In this document: positions 49,767 to 57,789 of the stretch, piece by piece | Layout: the number at the start of each line of letters is the position of its first letter | Position numbering within the stretch: the stretch's first letter is position 1 | Translations under genes and position numbers: made by a program | The notes under the pieces: model-generated | The model's database searches: none | Told to the model about the DNA's origin: nothing | What the model saw: only the letters and a program-made list of their open reading frames with translations | NCBI RefSeq assembly: GCF_018687675.1 | Contig: NZ_CP061302.1 | Location: 1,562,192 to 1,626,191 of the forward strand | Direction of reading: 5' to 3' | Length of the DNA: 64,000 bases | From: Polynucleobacter sp. MG-Unter2-18 | GTDB lineage: Bacteria > Pseudomonadota > Gammaproteobacteria > Burkholderiales > Burkholderiaceae

Positions 49767-50726
49767 ATGGCTACAGCACCTAAAAACACCACTATTCCGG
49801 GACGAACCACCAAAGATTGGTCGACTAAAGGCATCCAGGGTTATGTCATGCTGATGGTGGAATTTCTGCGGATCAGCCCAAGCTATGCCTTAGCACATGA
49901 GATTAGAACTAAGAAGATAGCCCCATCAAAACAAGCTCCACTCATTCTTAAGCTTTACCGAGATATGGATAAACCGCTCACCAAACAAGCGGAGCGCGAT
50001 GTCATTAGTGACTTTGCGCGAGTGCTATCGACCTACGATGAATACGGCGACATATTTCAATGTTCATTTGAAGAGTGGTGGGCTAACCGAGGCTTAACTA
50101 TGTATGGATCGCCCTACAACAAGCCGATCGTTAAGAAGATTGCCGGCATGAGTCAGGGGGAGTCTTACGAACCTCTCTTTGGAAGAGCATTGGAGCATTA
50201 CTTTAATAAACAGCGAGCCGGTGAAGGCAATCCACCGGCTTTACTATTGGCAGTTCCTCTTGGGCAACCTAAAAGGCAATTACTCGCGTATATCTCTAAA
50301 CTGATTGATGCTGAGGCAGTTCCTTTACCTAGTAAGTCCCAAAGGGCTATCAAACCTCTAGCAGCCAAACGTTTACGCTCAAAGCCACTCTTTATCATGT
50401 TGCGTATATTGATGGCTAGAGCCCAATATCCTGAAATTCCCTTATGGCGGATTGGGAAACATGCGGGCGTAAGCCAAAAATACGCCCAAACAGAAATCAC
50501 CCTCAATAAAAAACGCTTACAGGATGCTGACGCTAAGATTCATTTGAGTATTTTGACAAGTCGGTATTTTCTTAAAGCCAAATGTGTTGCTGAGCAAGCA
50601 GCGCGAGGACAATTTCCAAGTTCATCTAAGTTGATACTGCCCATATTTGATCTTGATGCTATTTTCAAACGACTACAGGCAAGATATCCGCAGCTCAAAG
50701 CAAGCAAACCTACAAAATCAAAGTAG
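49767..50726 (+). CDS. Hypothetical basic island protein (319 aa)
   Basis: Basic protein (MATAPKNTTIPGRTTKDWST) with GIQGYVMLMVEFLRISPSYA near the start and a helix-turn-helix-looking RIGKHAGVSQKYAQTEITLN around residue 235. It could bind DNA. I do not recognise a family. It converges with the small recombinase gene, leaving a 1-bp gap. Confidence 0.6.
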   Translation: MATAPKNTTIPGRTTKDWSTKGIQGYVMLMVEFLRISPSYALAHEIRTKKIAPSKQAPLILKLYRDMDKPLTKQAERDVISDFARVLSTYDEYGDIFQCSFEEWWANRGLTMYGSPYNKPIVKKIAGMSQGESYEPLFGRALEHYFNKQRAGEGNPPALLLAVPLGQPKRQLLAYISKLIDAEAVPLPSKSQRAIKPLAAKRLRSKPLFIMLRILMARAQYPEIPLWRIGKHAGVSQKYAQTEITLNKKRLQDADAKIHLSILTSRYFLKAKCVAEQAARGQFPSSSKLILPIFDLDAIFKRLQARYPQLKASKPTKSK

Positions 50727-50727
50727 G

Positions 50728-51294
50728 CTAAATCAGCTCCACCGCATTACGCAGGATATCGGGACGAGTATCAATATAGCGCTGCGTAGTGCTCATCTGA
50801 CTATGGCCTGCTAACTGCATCATCACCCTTACTGACACCCCCTTCTCACTGAGTCGTGTCAAAAAGCCACGGCGACCGCTATGGCTAGTAGCGCCATTGA
50901 GTCCTGCTTGACGATATAAGCCGTTAATCACATGCGTTAAGGTGTTTGGTGTGAATCCCAAAGCCCTTTGTGTGGGGAACAATGGACGATTCATGTCTTT
51001 TGGTGGATGCGCTGCGATATAGATGGCAAGCTCCTGTTGCATACGCTCTGATAACAGCACTACCCTACTTTTAGAGCCCTTGGTCTGATTTGCAGCTAAG
51101 TGAATCTCGCTTAACACCTGTTTATCCGCGTTTAAAACGTCGCTGTAGCGCACACTTGCTACTTCACCTATTCGCATACCCGCCCAGTGCGTTAACAGCA
51201 GTATTGCGCGATTACGCACTGCTGCTTTGGTGCTCGCTGCGTAGTCTAGTGCTCGCTGTAATTCTGCATCACTTAATGTTTTTGCTTGTGCCAT
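50728..51294 (-). CDS. Minimal tyrosine recombinase
   Basis: ATG 51294 follows AAGGAG by 5 nt. The 188-residue product is only the catalytic domain: LLTHWAGMRIGEVASVRYSD (first Arg), SHSGRRGFLTRL (His-x-x-Arg), LAGHSQMSTTQRYIDTRPD (His and Tyr nucleophile). The N-terminal core-binding domain is missing, so it may rely on partner proteins. Such short recombinases occur in conjugative elements and plasmids. Confidence 0.88.
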   Translation of the reverse strand: MAQAKTLSDAELQRALDYAASTKAAVRNRAILLLTHWAGMRIGEVASVRYSDVLNADKQVLSEIHLAANQTKGSKSRVVLLSERMQQELAIYIAAHPPKDMNRPLFPTQRALGFTPNTLTHVINGLYRQAGLNGATSHSGRRGFLTRLSEKGVSVRVMMQLAGHSQMSTTQRYIDTRPDILRNAVELI

Positions 51295-51635
51295 GGTCTC
51301 TCCTTGTATTGCCATCTATGTACTTATATTTTGTAGTCAAAACTGCCATATTCCTACCGAAAATGGCCACTAATACACTCAGATTGATGGGTTTTTCAAG
51401 TGAAAATGACTGAAAAATAATCGCTTGATTTTCAAATGGTTACAAGCACTCAACACTTAACGTAACTAATGTGTTGAGTGGAAAAATCATGGAATTTGAT
51501 GGCGATTCGTGGCAGATTTGCCACATGACTAGGTATAAATTCTGTCAAAATTGTCATCGTATATCCCAATCGAAATATTTCGTATTGCAGTAGTATTTCA
51601 CAACCAATATGTGAAATTGACGGAAAAAAATCAAA
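51295..51635. other. Intergenic region between recombinase and 51636 gene
   Basis: AT-rich divergent promoter region. No gene seen. Confidence 0.4.
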
Positions 51636-52433
51636 ATGCCACAACATCCAAGATACAGTAATAGTCCAGAAAAAAATTACGAAAATTTAGGTAACCTTTT
51701 ATGGGAACTAGAGAAATTTGGCTTTATTCACGATGAAATAGATCAACCAATTAATCAATTAATGTCAAAGCTATATCCAGAAATTACAAATACGTATATT
51801 TTACGCAATAACGATCTACCACTTGACGCAAATGTTGCTGATTATGATGTGGAGGAGCTTGATGCTTACTTGCCGAGTGTGTATGAGATCTGGGAACTAA
51901 TCGACGATGATCAAGAGGAGCAATTTGTACAGGACTATCAGAATGTAATTAGATCCTGTGTTTTTGGTGATGGTTACATGCTTTCTGATAACAAAGAATT
52001 TATTGATGAACTCATTAAATTGCGAGACCTTGACTACTACAGAATGAATATAAGAGTTGATTGTGATCCTCAGACACTAAATTTATTTGAAAACGATGAG
52101 CGAACTATTTGGTTTTCATGGGATATTTTTCCACTGAGAGTTGGAATTTATGAAATATCAACAGATCGCTACAACGAGTCATATCGTGTTAGTGGCTATG
52201 CTCATTGGGATGGAAAAAAATGGCATGACTCCAGTGTTTTGTTAGCTGACTGTATTAAGCAAAAAAGAACTAAGCAAACTTCAAGAGACTATGGATATAC
52301 GTGGCGAGGTTTTACGGCCTCTATAACTACAAAAGAGATGCTGGAAAGAGAGCAAAAATATAAAAATAGACGTATGCGAATGTTGGATTCATTAAACTCT
52401 TCAGCATCTTTCGAGTTTGCAGAAGCTCTTTGA
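51636..52433 (+). CDS. Acidic hypothetical island protein (265 aa)
   Basis: Starts MPQHPRYSNSPEKNYENLGN, strongly acidic in the middle (NVADYDVEELDAYLPSVYEI) and basic at the C terminus (EREQKYKNRRMRMLDSL). GYAHWDGKKWHDSS could be a small beta domain. It is AT-richer than its neighbours. Not recognised. Confidence 0.6.
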   Translation: MPQHPRYSNSPEKNYENLGNLLWELEKFGFIHDEIDQPINQLMSKLYPEITNTYILRNNDLPLDANVADYDVEELDAYLPSVYEIWELIDDDQEEQFVQDYQNVIRSCVFGDGYMLSDNKEFIDELIKLRDLDYYRMNIRVDCDPQTLNLFENDERTIWFSWDIFPLRVGIYEISTDRYNESYRVSGYAHWDGKKWHDSSVLLADCIKQKRTKQTSRDYGYTWRGFTASITTKEMLEREQKYKNRRMRMLDSLNSSASFEFAEAL

Positions 52434-52865
52434 GAACCAAATCTTGAAATTTTCAATGTATGACTGAAGATTATTACTTTAAAAGCTAACTGCGTTAGCT
52501 TGCTCTTCGCTTGCGCTCATCGCATTTTTCTTCTTTTTTAATGTTTTTTAAAATTATGATTTGAAGTATTGAATTTCAAGATCTTTCACTAGGAAGCACA
52601 AGCCAAGCCCTGATAAAGGGCTCAACTCATGCAAGCCTCTTTCACTGAGGTTTTCAACTGATATACACACAACTTGCAAGAAGCAAGATAGGTAGGTATT
52701 GCTATCACCTATTACGTGCCGTCATACGCAGCTAATTTGCGGTCTATATCAGGAACCCTTGCAAATTAGCTTGTGGGTTTATTTCATTGGCTTTCCCACT
52801 CACTTTCAGCCTAGACGAATTAATCAATAATTCGACAATTTAGCCTAGATTCACGTATTACTACG
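52434..52865. other. Non-coding region with inverted repeats
   Basis: A large hairpin AGCTAATTTGC (52730-52740) with GCAAATTAGCT (52761-52771) and a smaller CGAATTA/TAATTCG at about 52816-52833. No gene seen. Structure of this kind can be a transfer or replication origin, but no relaxase or replication gene is close. Confidence 0.45.
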
Positions 52866-53087
52866 CTACCAACAGATACAACATCGCAAACGGTACTGCC
52901 ACACAGGGGCGTCGTTTAAAGCATCCAAAACAGGGTCTTGGGTAGTGCAATGAGGCCAGATAGTAAGTGATCTGAATTGCGTACCGTCACACATCAGAAC
53001 GGGTTTCGCAGCACTATTACCTTCGGCGTGCCAACCTTTAAGCCTTACTGTTTTACTTGTTTCTATGAATTTATTTAGCTTGAACAT
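52866..53087 (-). CDS. Doubtful small protein (73 aa)
   Basis: MFKLNKFIETSKTVRLKGWH leads to a cysteine-rich C terminus (WQYRLRCCICW). The ribosome binding site is weak. It might be a real small gene or chance; context gives no help. Confidence 0.35.
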   Translation of the reverse strand: MFKLNKFIETSKTVRLKGWHAEGNSAAKPVLMCDGTQFRSLTIWPHCTTQDPVLDALNDAPVWQYRLRCCICW

Positions 53088-53217
53088 AAAGATCGGTAAA
53101 AAAAGTAGTTATGTGTTCTAGGGCCTAAAAACGGTGTTTTTTCGGTTGTCCAAAGGGGTTTTCTGATCATATTGTTGTGTTGTCCAGGCATTTTTAACTC
53201 AACTGATGGAGAACACG

Positions 53218-53715
53218 ATGGCAACACTAGATAGTCTTAATACCCTCAAATTGACCGATGCAAAACGGCCTAAAAACCAGCCCCCTTTAGTGCAGCGCAG
53301 AAACAAGCTGATTAGCAAGTTATGGGAGCAGCTGGAATTGGCTAAGGCAAAACATAGCGGTAAAGACTTTGTCGTAAAGCGCTACAAAAACGTTAAAGAT
53401 CTAGAAGGCAATATCAAGAGCATCGAAAAGCCCAAGTGTATTAAACCCTGGTGGTTTACCAGCAGCACCGGAACACTGTGTATCAATGTGTTTTACGGCA
53501 GCAAGGTTTTAGAGCTAGCTAATGGCAAAACTGCTGTAGAGGCTACTAATTTAGAAAATGTCATTGAAGTACTTGAACTCTTAAAGCGTGAAGCGGAGAT
53601 CGGTACGTTTGATGCGGCCATTGAAGCAGCCAGCTTGCAGCTGCGCAGTCGCTTTGAATTGAAAATCCCGAAAACGAGTCAAAAGAGCAAGGTTTTGACT
53701 AGATCTATTACGTAA
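53218..53715 (+). CDS. DUF6641 family protein
   Basis: ATG 53218 follows GGAG by 6 nt. Starts MATLDSLNTLKLTDAKRPKN, then PPLVQRRNKLISKLWEQLEL and KPWWFTSSTGTLCINVFYGS with KVLELANGKTAVEA. This order matches DUF6641, a family seen in integrative conjugative elements and plasmids. Function unknown. Confidence 0.75.
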   Translation: MATLDSLNTLKLTDAKRPKNQPPLVQRRNKLISKLWEQLELAKAKHSGKDFVVKRYKNVKDLEGNIKSIEKPKCIKPWWFTSSTGTLCINVFYGSKVLELANGKTAVEATNLENVIEVLELLKREAEIGTFDAAIEAASLQLRSRFELKIPKTSQKSKVLTRSIT

Positions 53716-53754
53716 ACCCAATTCATAAATAAATGACTGTGAGGCGTAGCAAAA

Positions 53755-54120
53755 ATGAATCTATCTAAAACCCAGCTTTTGAATCATTTGGAGCAATTTT
53801 ATGGAACGCAGTACTACTACCCTCTGTGGCCTAAAGTCTTTCTAACGGATGGTGCACAGTTTCTGGCACAAGAAGCAGCCTGCTATTGGCTGATGGATGC
53901 CATAGCTAGCCATATCCTGCGCCTGCCTAAAGCAGAGGTATTTGTCAGCTGCAAGTTAACGGTGAATAACGATAAGGCTGAGCTTGTACTAGATGATGGC
54001 AATGGCAATGTTCTAGCCACGCAGAAGATCAACTACACGACCTTCCCGCTCGACTCAATCGCTCTATACGCCTGCTGGGATAGTGAACGCTGGATTGTGA
54101 TGTTACCTACTGAGTATTGA
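53755..54120 (+). CDS. DUF6876 family protein
   Basis: 121 residues: HLEQFYGTQYYYPLWPKVFL, TDGAQFLAQEAACYWLMDAI and a C-terminal FPLDSIALYACWDSERWIVM ending LPTEY. These blocks match DUF6876, another common family of mobile elements. Located 39 bp after DUF6641, consistent with co-transcription. Function unknown. Confidence 0.8.
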   Translation: MNLSKTQLLNHLEQFYGTQYYYPLWPKVFLTDGAQFLAQEAACYWLMDAIASHILRLPKAEVFVSCKLTVNNDKAELVLDDGNGNVLATQKINYTTFPLDSIALYACWDSERWIVMLPTEY

Positions 54121-54149
54121 TAATTAAAAGCAAGTAGCTAAATATCAGT

Positions 54150-54500
54150 ATGCGATTTTATGAATTCCAATCCTCTCCAGCTAAACCATTAACTCCAGCG
54201 CAGGCCCGCATTAGGGCGCTTAAAGATCAGGCCAAACGAGCGCAAGCAGCAGTTAAGGCTGAACGAGCTAGGCAAAAGATTCAAGCTGCTCAAACCACAC
54301 TCAATCAATTAGAAAGTCGTTCAATGTCAAAAACCTTTAGAGCATTACATAAGCCCAATAACCCTTACTCTGCTTGGATAGGTATTGGAACCTATGGCTC
54401 ATTTAATGATGCACTAGCAGCTGTAATAAGAAAGAAGAAACAAGGCTCAATTGCAGTGCAAATTGTGGATAGCGCCAAGATGGTGGTTTATTCTTCTTAA
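54150..54500 (+). CDS. Hypothetical protein with basic coiled coil
   Basis: 116 residues. The N-terminal half is a Lys/Arg/Ala-rich helix (PAQARIRALKDQAKRAQAAV); the C-terminal half is a small alpha/beta region (SAWIGIGTYGSFNDALAAVI). Follows DUF6876 by 29 bp in the same direction. Not recognised. Confidence 0.6.
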   Translation: MRFYEFQSSPAKPLTPAQARIRALKDQAKRAQAAVKAERARQKIQAAQTTLNQLESRSMSKTFRALHKPNNPYSAWIGIGTYGSFNDALAAVIRKKKQGSIAVQIVDSAKMVVYSS

Positions 54501-54616
54501 GCGCTAATACATATCTAAAACCATCATATTCGACACATAAGTTACAGGCGTTTAGACCTAAACCTAAATAAAAATAAGCTATTCAGAATCAAAGCAATGA
54601 ATAAAATTATGAAAAA

Positions 54617-56146
54617 TTACTTATATTTCCAACCATAACCACCGGCGATTTTTCTTCGGCCTTTGCAAACTGAAGTTATATGAGAGCCTGAGACTTTAAT
54701 ACCACGACTTCGTAATACATTTTCTGCGATTGAGATGCTTTGAAATTCTTCATTAGTATCGAGGCATATGACCACTTTAGGACCCCCTCTTTGCGACACT
54801 CTTAATGGTTTAACCTGGTTTGCATTAAATGTGTCATTTTTAAACCATCGAAGACCATTAGAAATCTGCCTATCAGTTTTTCCAGAAATTATCTGAGATA
54901 GGTTTGTATAACCAGCACGTCTTGCATCTGATAATGACTCGAATTCTACAACAACTTCAAGCGATTCTGGATCTACGCCGACCACTTTTATTGGGTTATT
55001 TGATTCATCTTTTAATCTACCAACATCTCTAGGAAAAAAGTTCGGAATTTCAAAAATTAATAATTCTTTTTCGTAGTCAACAGATGCAGCATCATTAATA
55101 TATTTACGTACAAACTCAATAATCTCTTCAAGTCGATCGTGCCAATAGCACTCGGTATCTCCAGACCATCGCTCACCAGTTCGCATCCCTGCCATCAGTA
55201 TCCGCAAGTCATGCTGTTTTTTAAAATGTCTGTGTATTTGATTTTCAAGAATGTATGCATCGACTTCAGAGAGTTGAGCAGAAAAATATATCTTCTTCAG
55301 ATTCCACTTATAACGTTCGTTTAGTGTTCGAGTAGTGACACCTACTTTAATAGATTCGATTCCGAATACTTCAACAGACATTACGCCAATATAAGTTGCA
55401 CGGCCCTTTGATCCAGACTCAACAAGTGCTCTAAGTCGATTTCCTGCATAACCAACTGACGCATTACCGCAACTAGGGCATTTGTGCTCAGATCTCTTTA
55501 GGTAACCTTTAGTCGTCAGATGCTCGCCATGAATATCACATTTAATTTTAATACGCGAAGATCTTGATTTTTCATCAAATTCAACTGAAATAATTGTTAT
55601 ATTTTCTGGTAAAAATTCTTTAAACTCTTCTTTCACCTCATCAAGACTCAAGCGATTAACATTAGCGACATTTTCTTTTGCGCAATATTTACAACCATAT
55701 CCAGAATTGTTCATTAAAAAAGTTGGTTTATGACTTTCTATAGTTTGATGCGTTTTACAAAAGAAATCCATTTCTGAAGTCATGCCATGAAACACGGAGT
55801 ACATTTCAAGTCTATTTGACAGATTTTTTTTAAAATAATTCTCAAACTTTTTATATTCGCGATCAAGAAAATAATTAGATGCTTGTTCAGTATCACAATT
55901 TTTACATCCACCACTTTTAAATCGAATATGGTTAAATGGTGTGACATAAAATTTATTTGCATGTTTAACGCAAGTTACTAAAATTTCGGGTTTCTTTTGC
56001 GTTTTAAAATTTTCAAATGAACAGGAGTAATCGAACGCTACTCCATGCATTTCGTAGGCGCGATTCATCCAGGCTTTGTATCCTGAGAGTCGAATCTTTT
56101 CTTGACCATCAGCGGAGATTTTTCGTTTTGATATTTGAATGCTCAA
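54617..56146 (-). CDS. Free-standing GIY-YIG-like endonuclease with zinc knuckles and NUMOD domains
   Basis: 509 residues. Residues 1-230 hold repeated zinc-knuckle units (GGCKNCD, YGCKYCAK, HKCPSCGN with intervening CxxH pairs). A GIY-YIG-like core follows (TYIGVMSVEVFGIESIKVGV ... TTRTLNERY, with a Glu in DAYILENQIHRHF). Two C-terminal NUMOD1-like DNA-binding repeats resemble one another (SLSDARRAGYTNLSQIISGK and SISIAENVLRSRGIKVSGSH). This is the architecture of a homing-type endonuclease. It is AT-rich compared with its neighbours, suggesting recent transfer. Confidence 0.75.
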   Translation of the reverse strand: MSIQISKRKISADGQEKIRLSGYKAWMNRAYEMHGVAFDYSCSFENFKTQKKPEILVTCVKHANKFYVTPFNHIRFKSGGCKNCDTEQASNYFLDREYKKFENYFKKNLSNRLEMYSVFHGMTSEMDFFCKTHQTIESHKPTFLMNNSGYGCKYCAKENVANVNRLSLDEVKEEFKEFLPENITIISVEFDEKSRSSRIKIKCDIHGEHLTTKGYLKRSEHKCPSCGNASVGYAGNRLRALVESGSKGRATYIGVMSVEVFGIESIKVGVTTRTLNERYKWNLKKIYFSAQLSEVDAYILENQIHRHFKKQHDLRILMAGMRTGERWSGDTECYWHDRLEEIIEFVRKYINDAASVDYEKELLIFEIPNFFPRDVGRLKDESNNPIKVVGVDPESLEVVVEFESLSDARRAGYTNLSQIISGKTDRQISNGLRWFKNDTFNANQVKPLRVSQRGGPKVVICLDTNEEFQSISIAENVLRSRGIKVSGSHITSVCKGRRKIAGGYGWKYK

Positions 56147-56501
56147 CTTGACGACCTTTTAATTACATTCATTTTAAGAAAATATTTTAAATTAATAATG
56201 TTACATATTTAGGCGAAAGAATTATCAGCATATATGTAACAGGATGAACTTACAAATCGATGTATAAAAATATACAAAATCATGAGTTTCTTTGAACAGT
56301 CATATAAACATCCTGTTAAAGGATATTTCTTGATGGGGAATTAGAAAGAGATGCTAGCTTTATTTCTGTTGAATGTTTTGCTAATCTTTCCGATGATGGA
56401 CTTTTAGCCTATTAGTAGGGCACATATGCATAAATGATCCTTTAAAACTCACAATAGGAAAATTGCTGTTTTAATTCATTTTTAAGGACTAATATTAAAT
56501 T
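56147..56501. other. Intergenic region between endonuclease and repeat-protein genes
   Basis: AT-rich, no open frame with a ribosome binding site. It must hold the divergent promoters. Confidence 0.4.
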
Positions 56502-56912
56502 ATGAGAGATGCCCTTCTACTTCTAGCTCTTTTACTTGCGTCCAATGTTCATGCCCAGAATTTTTACAATCAGAATGGGCAATCTATCGGAAGAATAGAT
56601 GCTAACGGGAATATGTACAACGAATTAGGTCAATCCACAGGTCGTATTGATAGTAGTGGCAATGTGTATAACCAAATGGGGCAATCTTTGGGTCGGGTGG
56701 ATAGTAGCGGCAACTCCTACAATCAGCTCGGTCAATCCACAGGTCGGATAGACAAAAGTGGTAACTTGTACAACAGCCAAGGACAGTCTACTGGCAGGAT
56801 TGATGCAAGTGGCAATATGTACAACGCATTGGGTCAATCTACAGGCAGAATGGATCTGCCTCCACCAGGATTCACTCCATTTGCTCATCCTGCGGTTCGG
56901 TTCAATAAATAA
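56502..56912 (+). CDS. Exported 15-residue-repeat protein
   Basis: A signal peptide (LLLLALLLASNVHAQ) is followed by six tandem units of the form YN-x-x-GQS-x-GRID-x-SGN-x, ending with a proline-rich GFTPFAHPAV tail. The repeat resembles short beta-hairpin repeats of surface proteins. It overlaps the next gene by one base (TAATG). Function unknown. Confidence 0.75.
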   Translation: MRDALLLLALLLASNVHAQNFYNQNGQSIGRIDANGNMYNELGQSTGRIDSSGNVYNQMGQSLGRVDSSGNSYNQLGQSTGRIDKSGNLYNSQGQSTGRIDASGNMYNALGQSTGRMDLPPPGFTPFAHPAVRFNK

Positions 56913-57166
56913 TGGTGCTTAAATCTTTCTTTTTGTGCTTCGTATTAATGCTCAATGGCATTGCCTTGGCTCAATCCCAAGATAGAGAGTGGAAAGACTT
57001 TAAGGTTCAACCTGAACCTAAGAAACCCCAAACAAGCCATGACCGCACAGCTATCCCTAGTAATCCATATCAATTTCAAAGCTATCAGAGCATTCGTAGT
57101 GAAGTAAATGGTCAAGTGAAGAATTGCGTCATCAACAATAATGGCTATGTAGTTCGCTGTAATTAA
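56912..57166 (+). CDS. Small exported protein
   Basis: 84 residues with a signal peptide (FFLCFVLMLNGIALAQS), a polar Pro/Lys linker and a cysteine pair (VKNCVINNNGYVVRCN) that could form a disulfide. Its ATG overlaps the stop of the repeat-protein gene, so both are probably co-translated and work together. Not recognised. Confidence 0.65.
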   Translation: MVLKSFFLCFVLMLNGIALAQSQDREWKDFKVQPEPKKPQTSHDRTAIPSNPYQFQSYQSIRSEVNGQVKNCVINNNGYVVRCN

Positions 57167-57238
57167 ATGAGTAATTTGGCTGTTTTGAGGGTGTTTACAT
57201 TTATTTAATATTTAGGTACTATTAATTACACATCAAGA

Positions 57239-57344
57239 GATGGCTTAGTCGCCACAGCAACCTGCTAACGCAGTAAGGTGCTAAAAAGATGAGGCTCTTA
57301 GCGAGCAATCAACAGCGACTAACCCGCCTATTGGTGGGTTTTTT
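57239..57344 (+). ncRNA. Candidate structured RNA with intrinsic terminator
   Basis: TTAGTCGC (57247-57254) pairs with GCGACTAA (57315-57322), enclosing a long arm AGCAACC-TGC...GCA-GGTGCT and a short hairpin GCTC-TTAGC-GAGC. A terminator, CCCGCC-TATT-GGTGGG plus T-run, follows at 57323-57344. This looks like a three-way junction RNA: an sRNA, attenuator or phage-type antisense RNA. Drawn by hand from the sequence; no family assigned. Confidence 0.5.
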
Positions 57345-57410
57345 ATTGGGCGGATTTTTCCAAATTGCCATGCCCTGACATCTGTCGAAATGGCTAAAGA
57401 GGAGAGTGAA

Positions 57411-57665
57411 ATGTATATGACTAATTCTTATAGTGAATCTCATCTAGGTAGGATCTGCATTAATGTCAAACTGCAATTACTAGCAAGTAATGTAATTGCC
57501 TCTAAAGCCCTTCAACTAGGAATTCAAGATGCCGAAGTAATTGAACTACTTGATAGATTTATTAATGAGTGGATAGAGCATTGCAACAAACACTCAATTG
57601 AATACAAGAACTTAACTGGCTGGATTCTTCTTGATACCATAAAGAGACGATTTTTAGATATTTGA
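57411..57665 (+). CDS. Hypothetical island protein (84 aa)
   Basis: ATG 57411 follows GGAG by 6 nt. Helical soluble protein starting MYMTNSYSESHLGRICINVK and containing LGIQDAEVIELLDRFINEWI. Not recognised. A strong terminator follows at 57698. Confidence 0.6.
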   Translation: MYMTNSYSESHLGRICINVKLQLLASNVIASKALQLGIQDAEVIELLDRFINEWIEHCNKHSIEYKNLTGWILLDTIKRRFLDI

Positions 57666-57697
57666 ATAACAAAGTTAATTAATGTTAAGGGAATTTT

Positions 57698-57725
57698 TTA
57701 GCCTGAAGGCTAACCTCCTTTTTTT
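57698..57725 (+). terminator. Terminator after the 84-aa gene
   Basis: TTAGCC-TGAA-GGCTAA followed by CCTCC and a run of T to 57725. Confidence 0.88.
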
Positions 57726-57756
57726 GACGTTTTAAACAGCCTAAAGTACTTGTGCC

Positions 57757-57781
57757 TAACCGTTACTTTAAGTAACGGTTA
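57757..57781. repeat. Palindrome TAACCGTTACTT-T-AAGTAACGGTTA
   Basis: A perfect 25-bp palindrome 8 bp beyond the integrase stop (57790). Together with 59268-59288 it brackets the integrase gene. Confidence 0.8.
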
Positions 57782-57789
57782 CATCTGAC

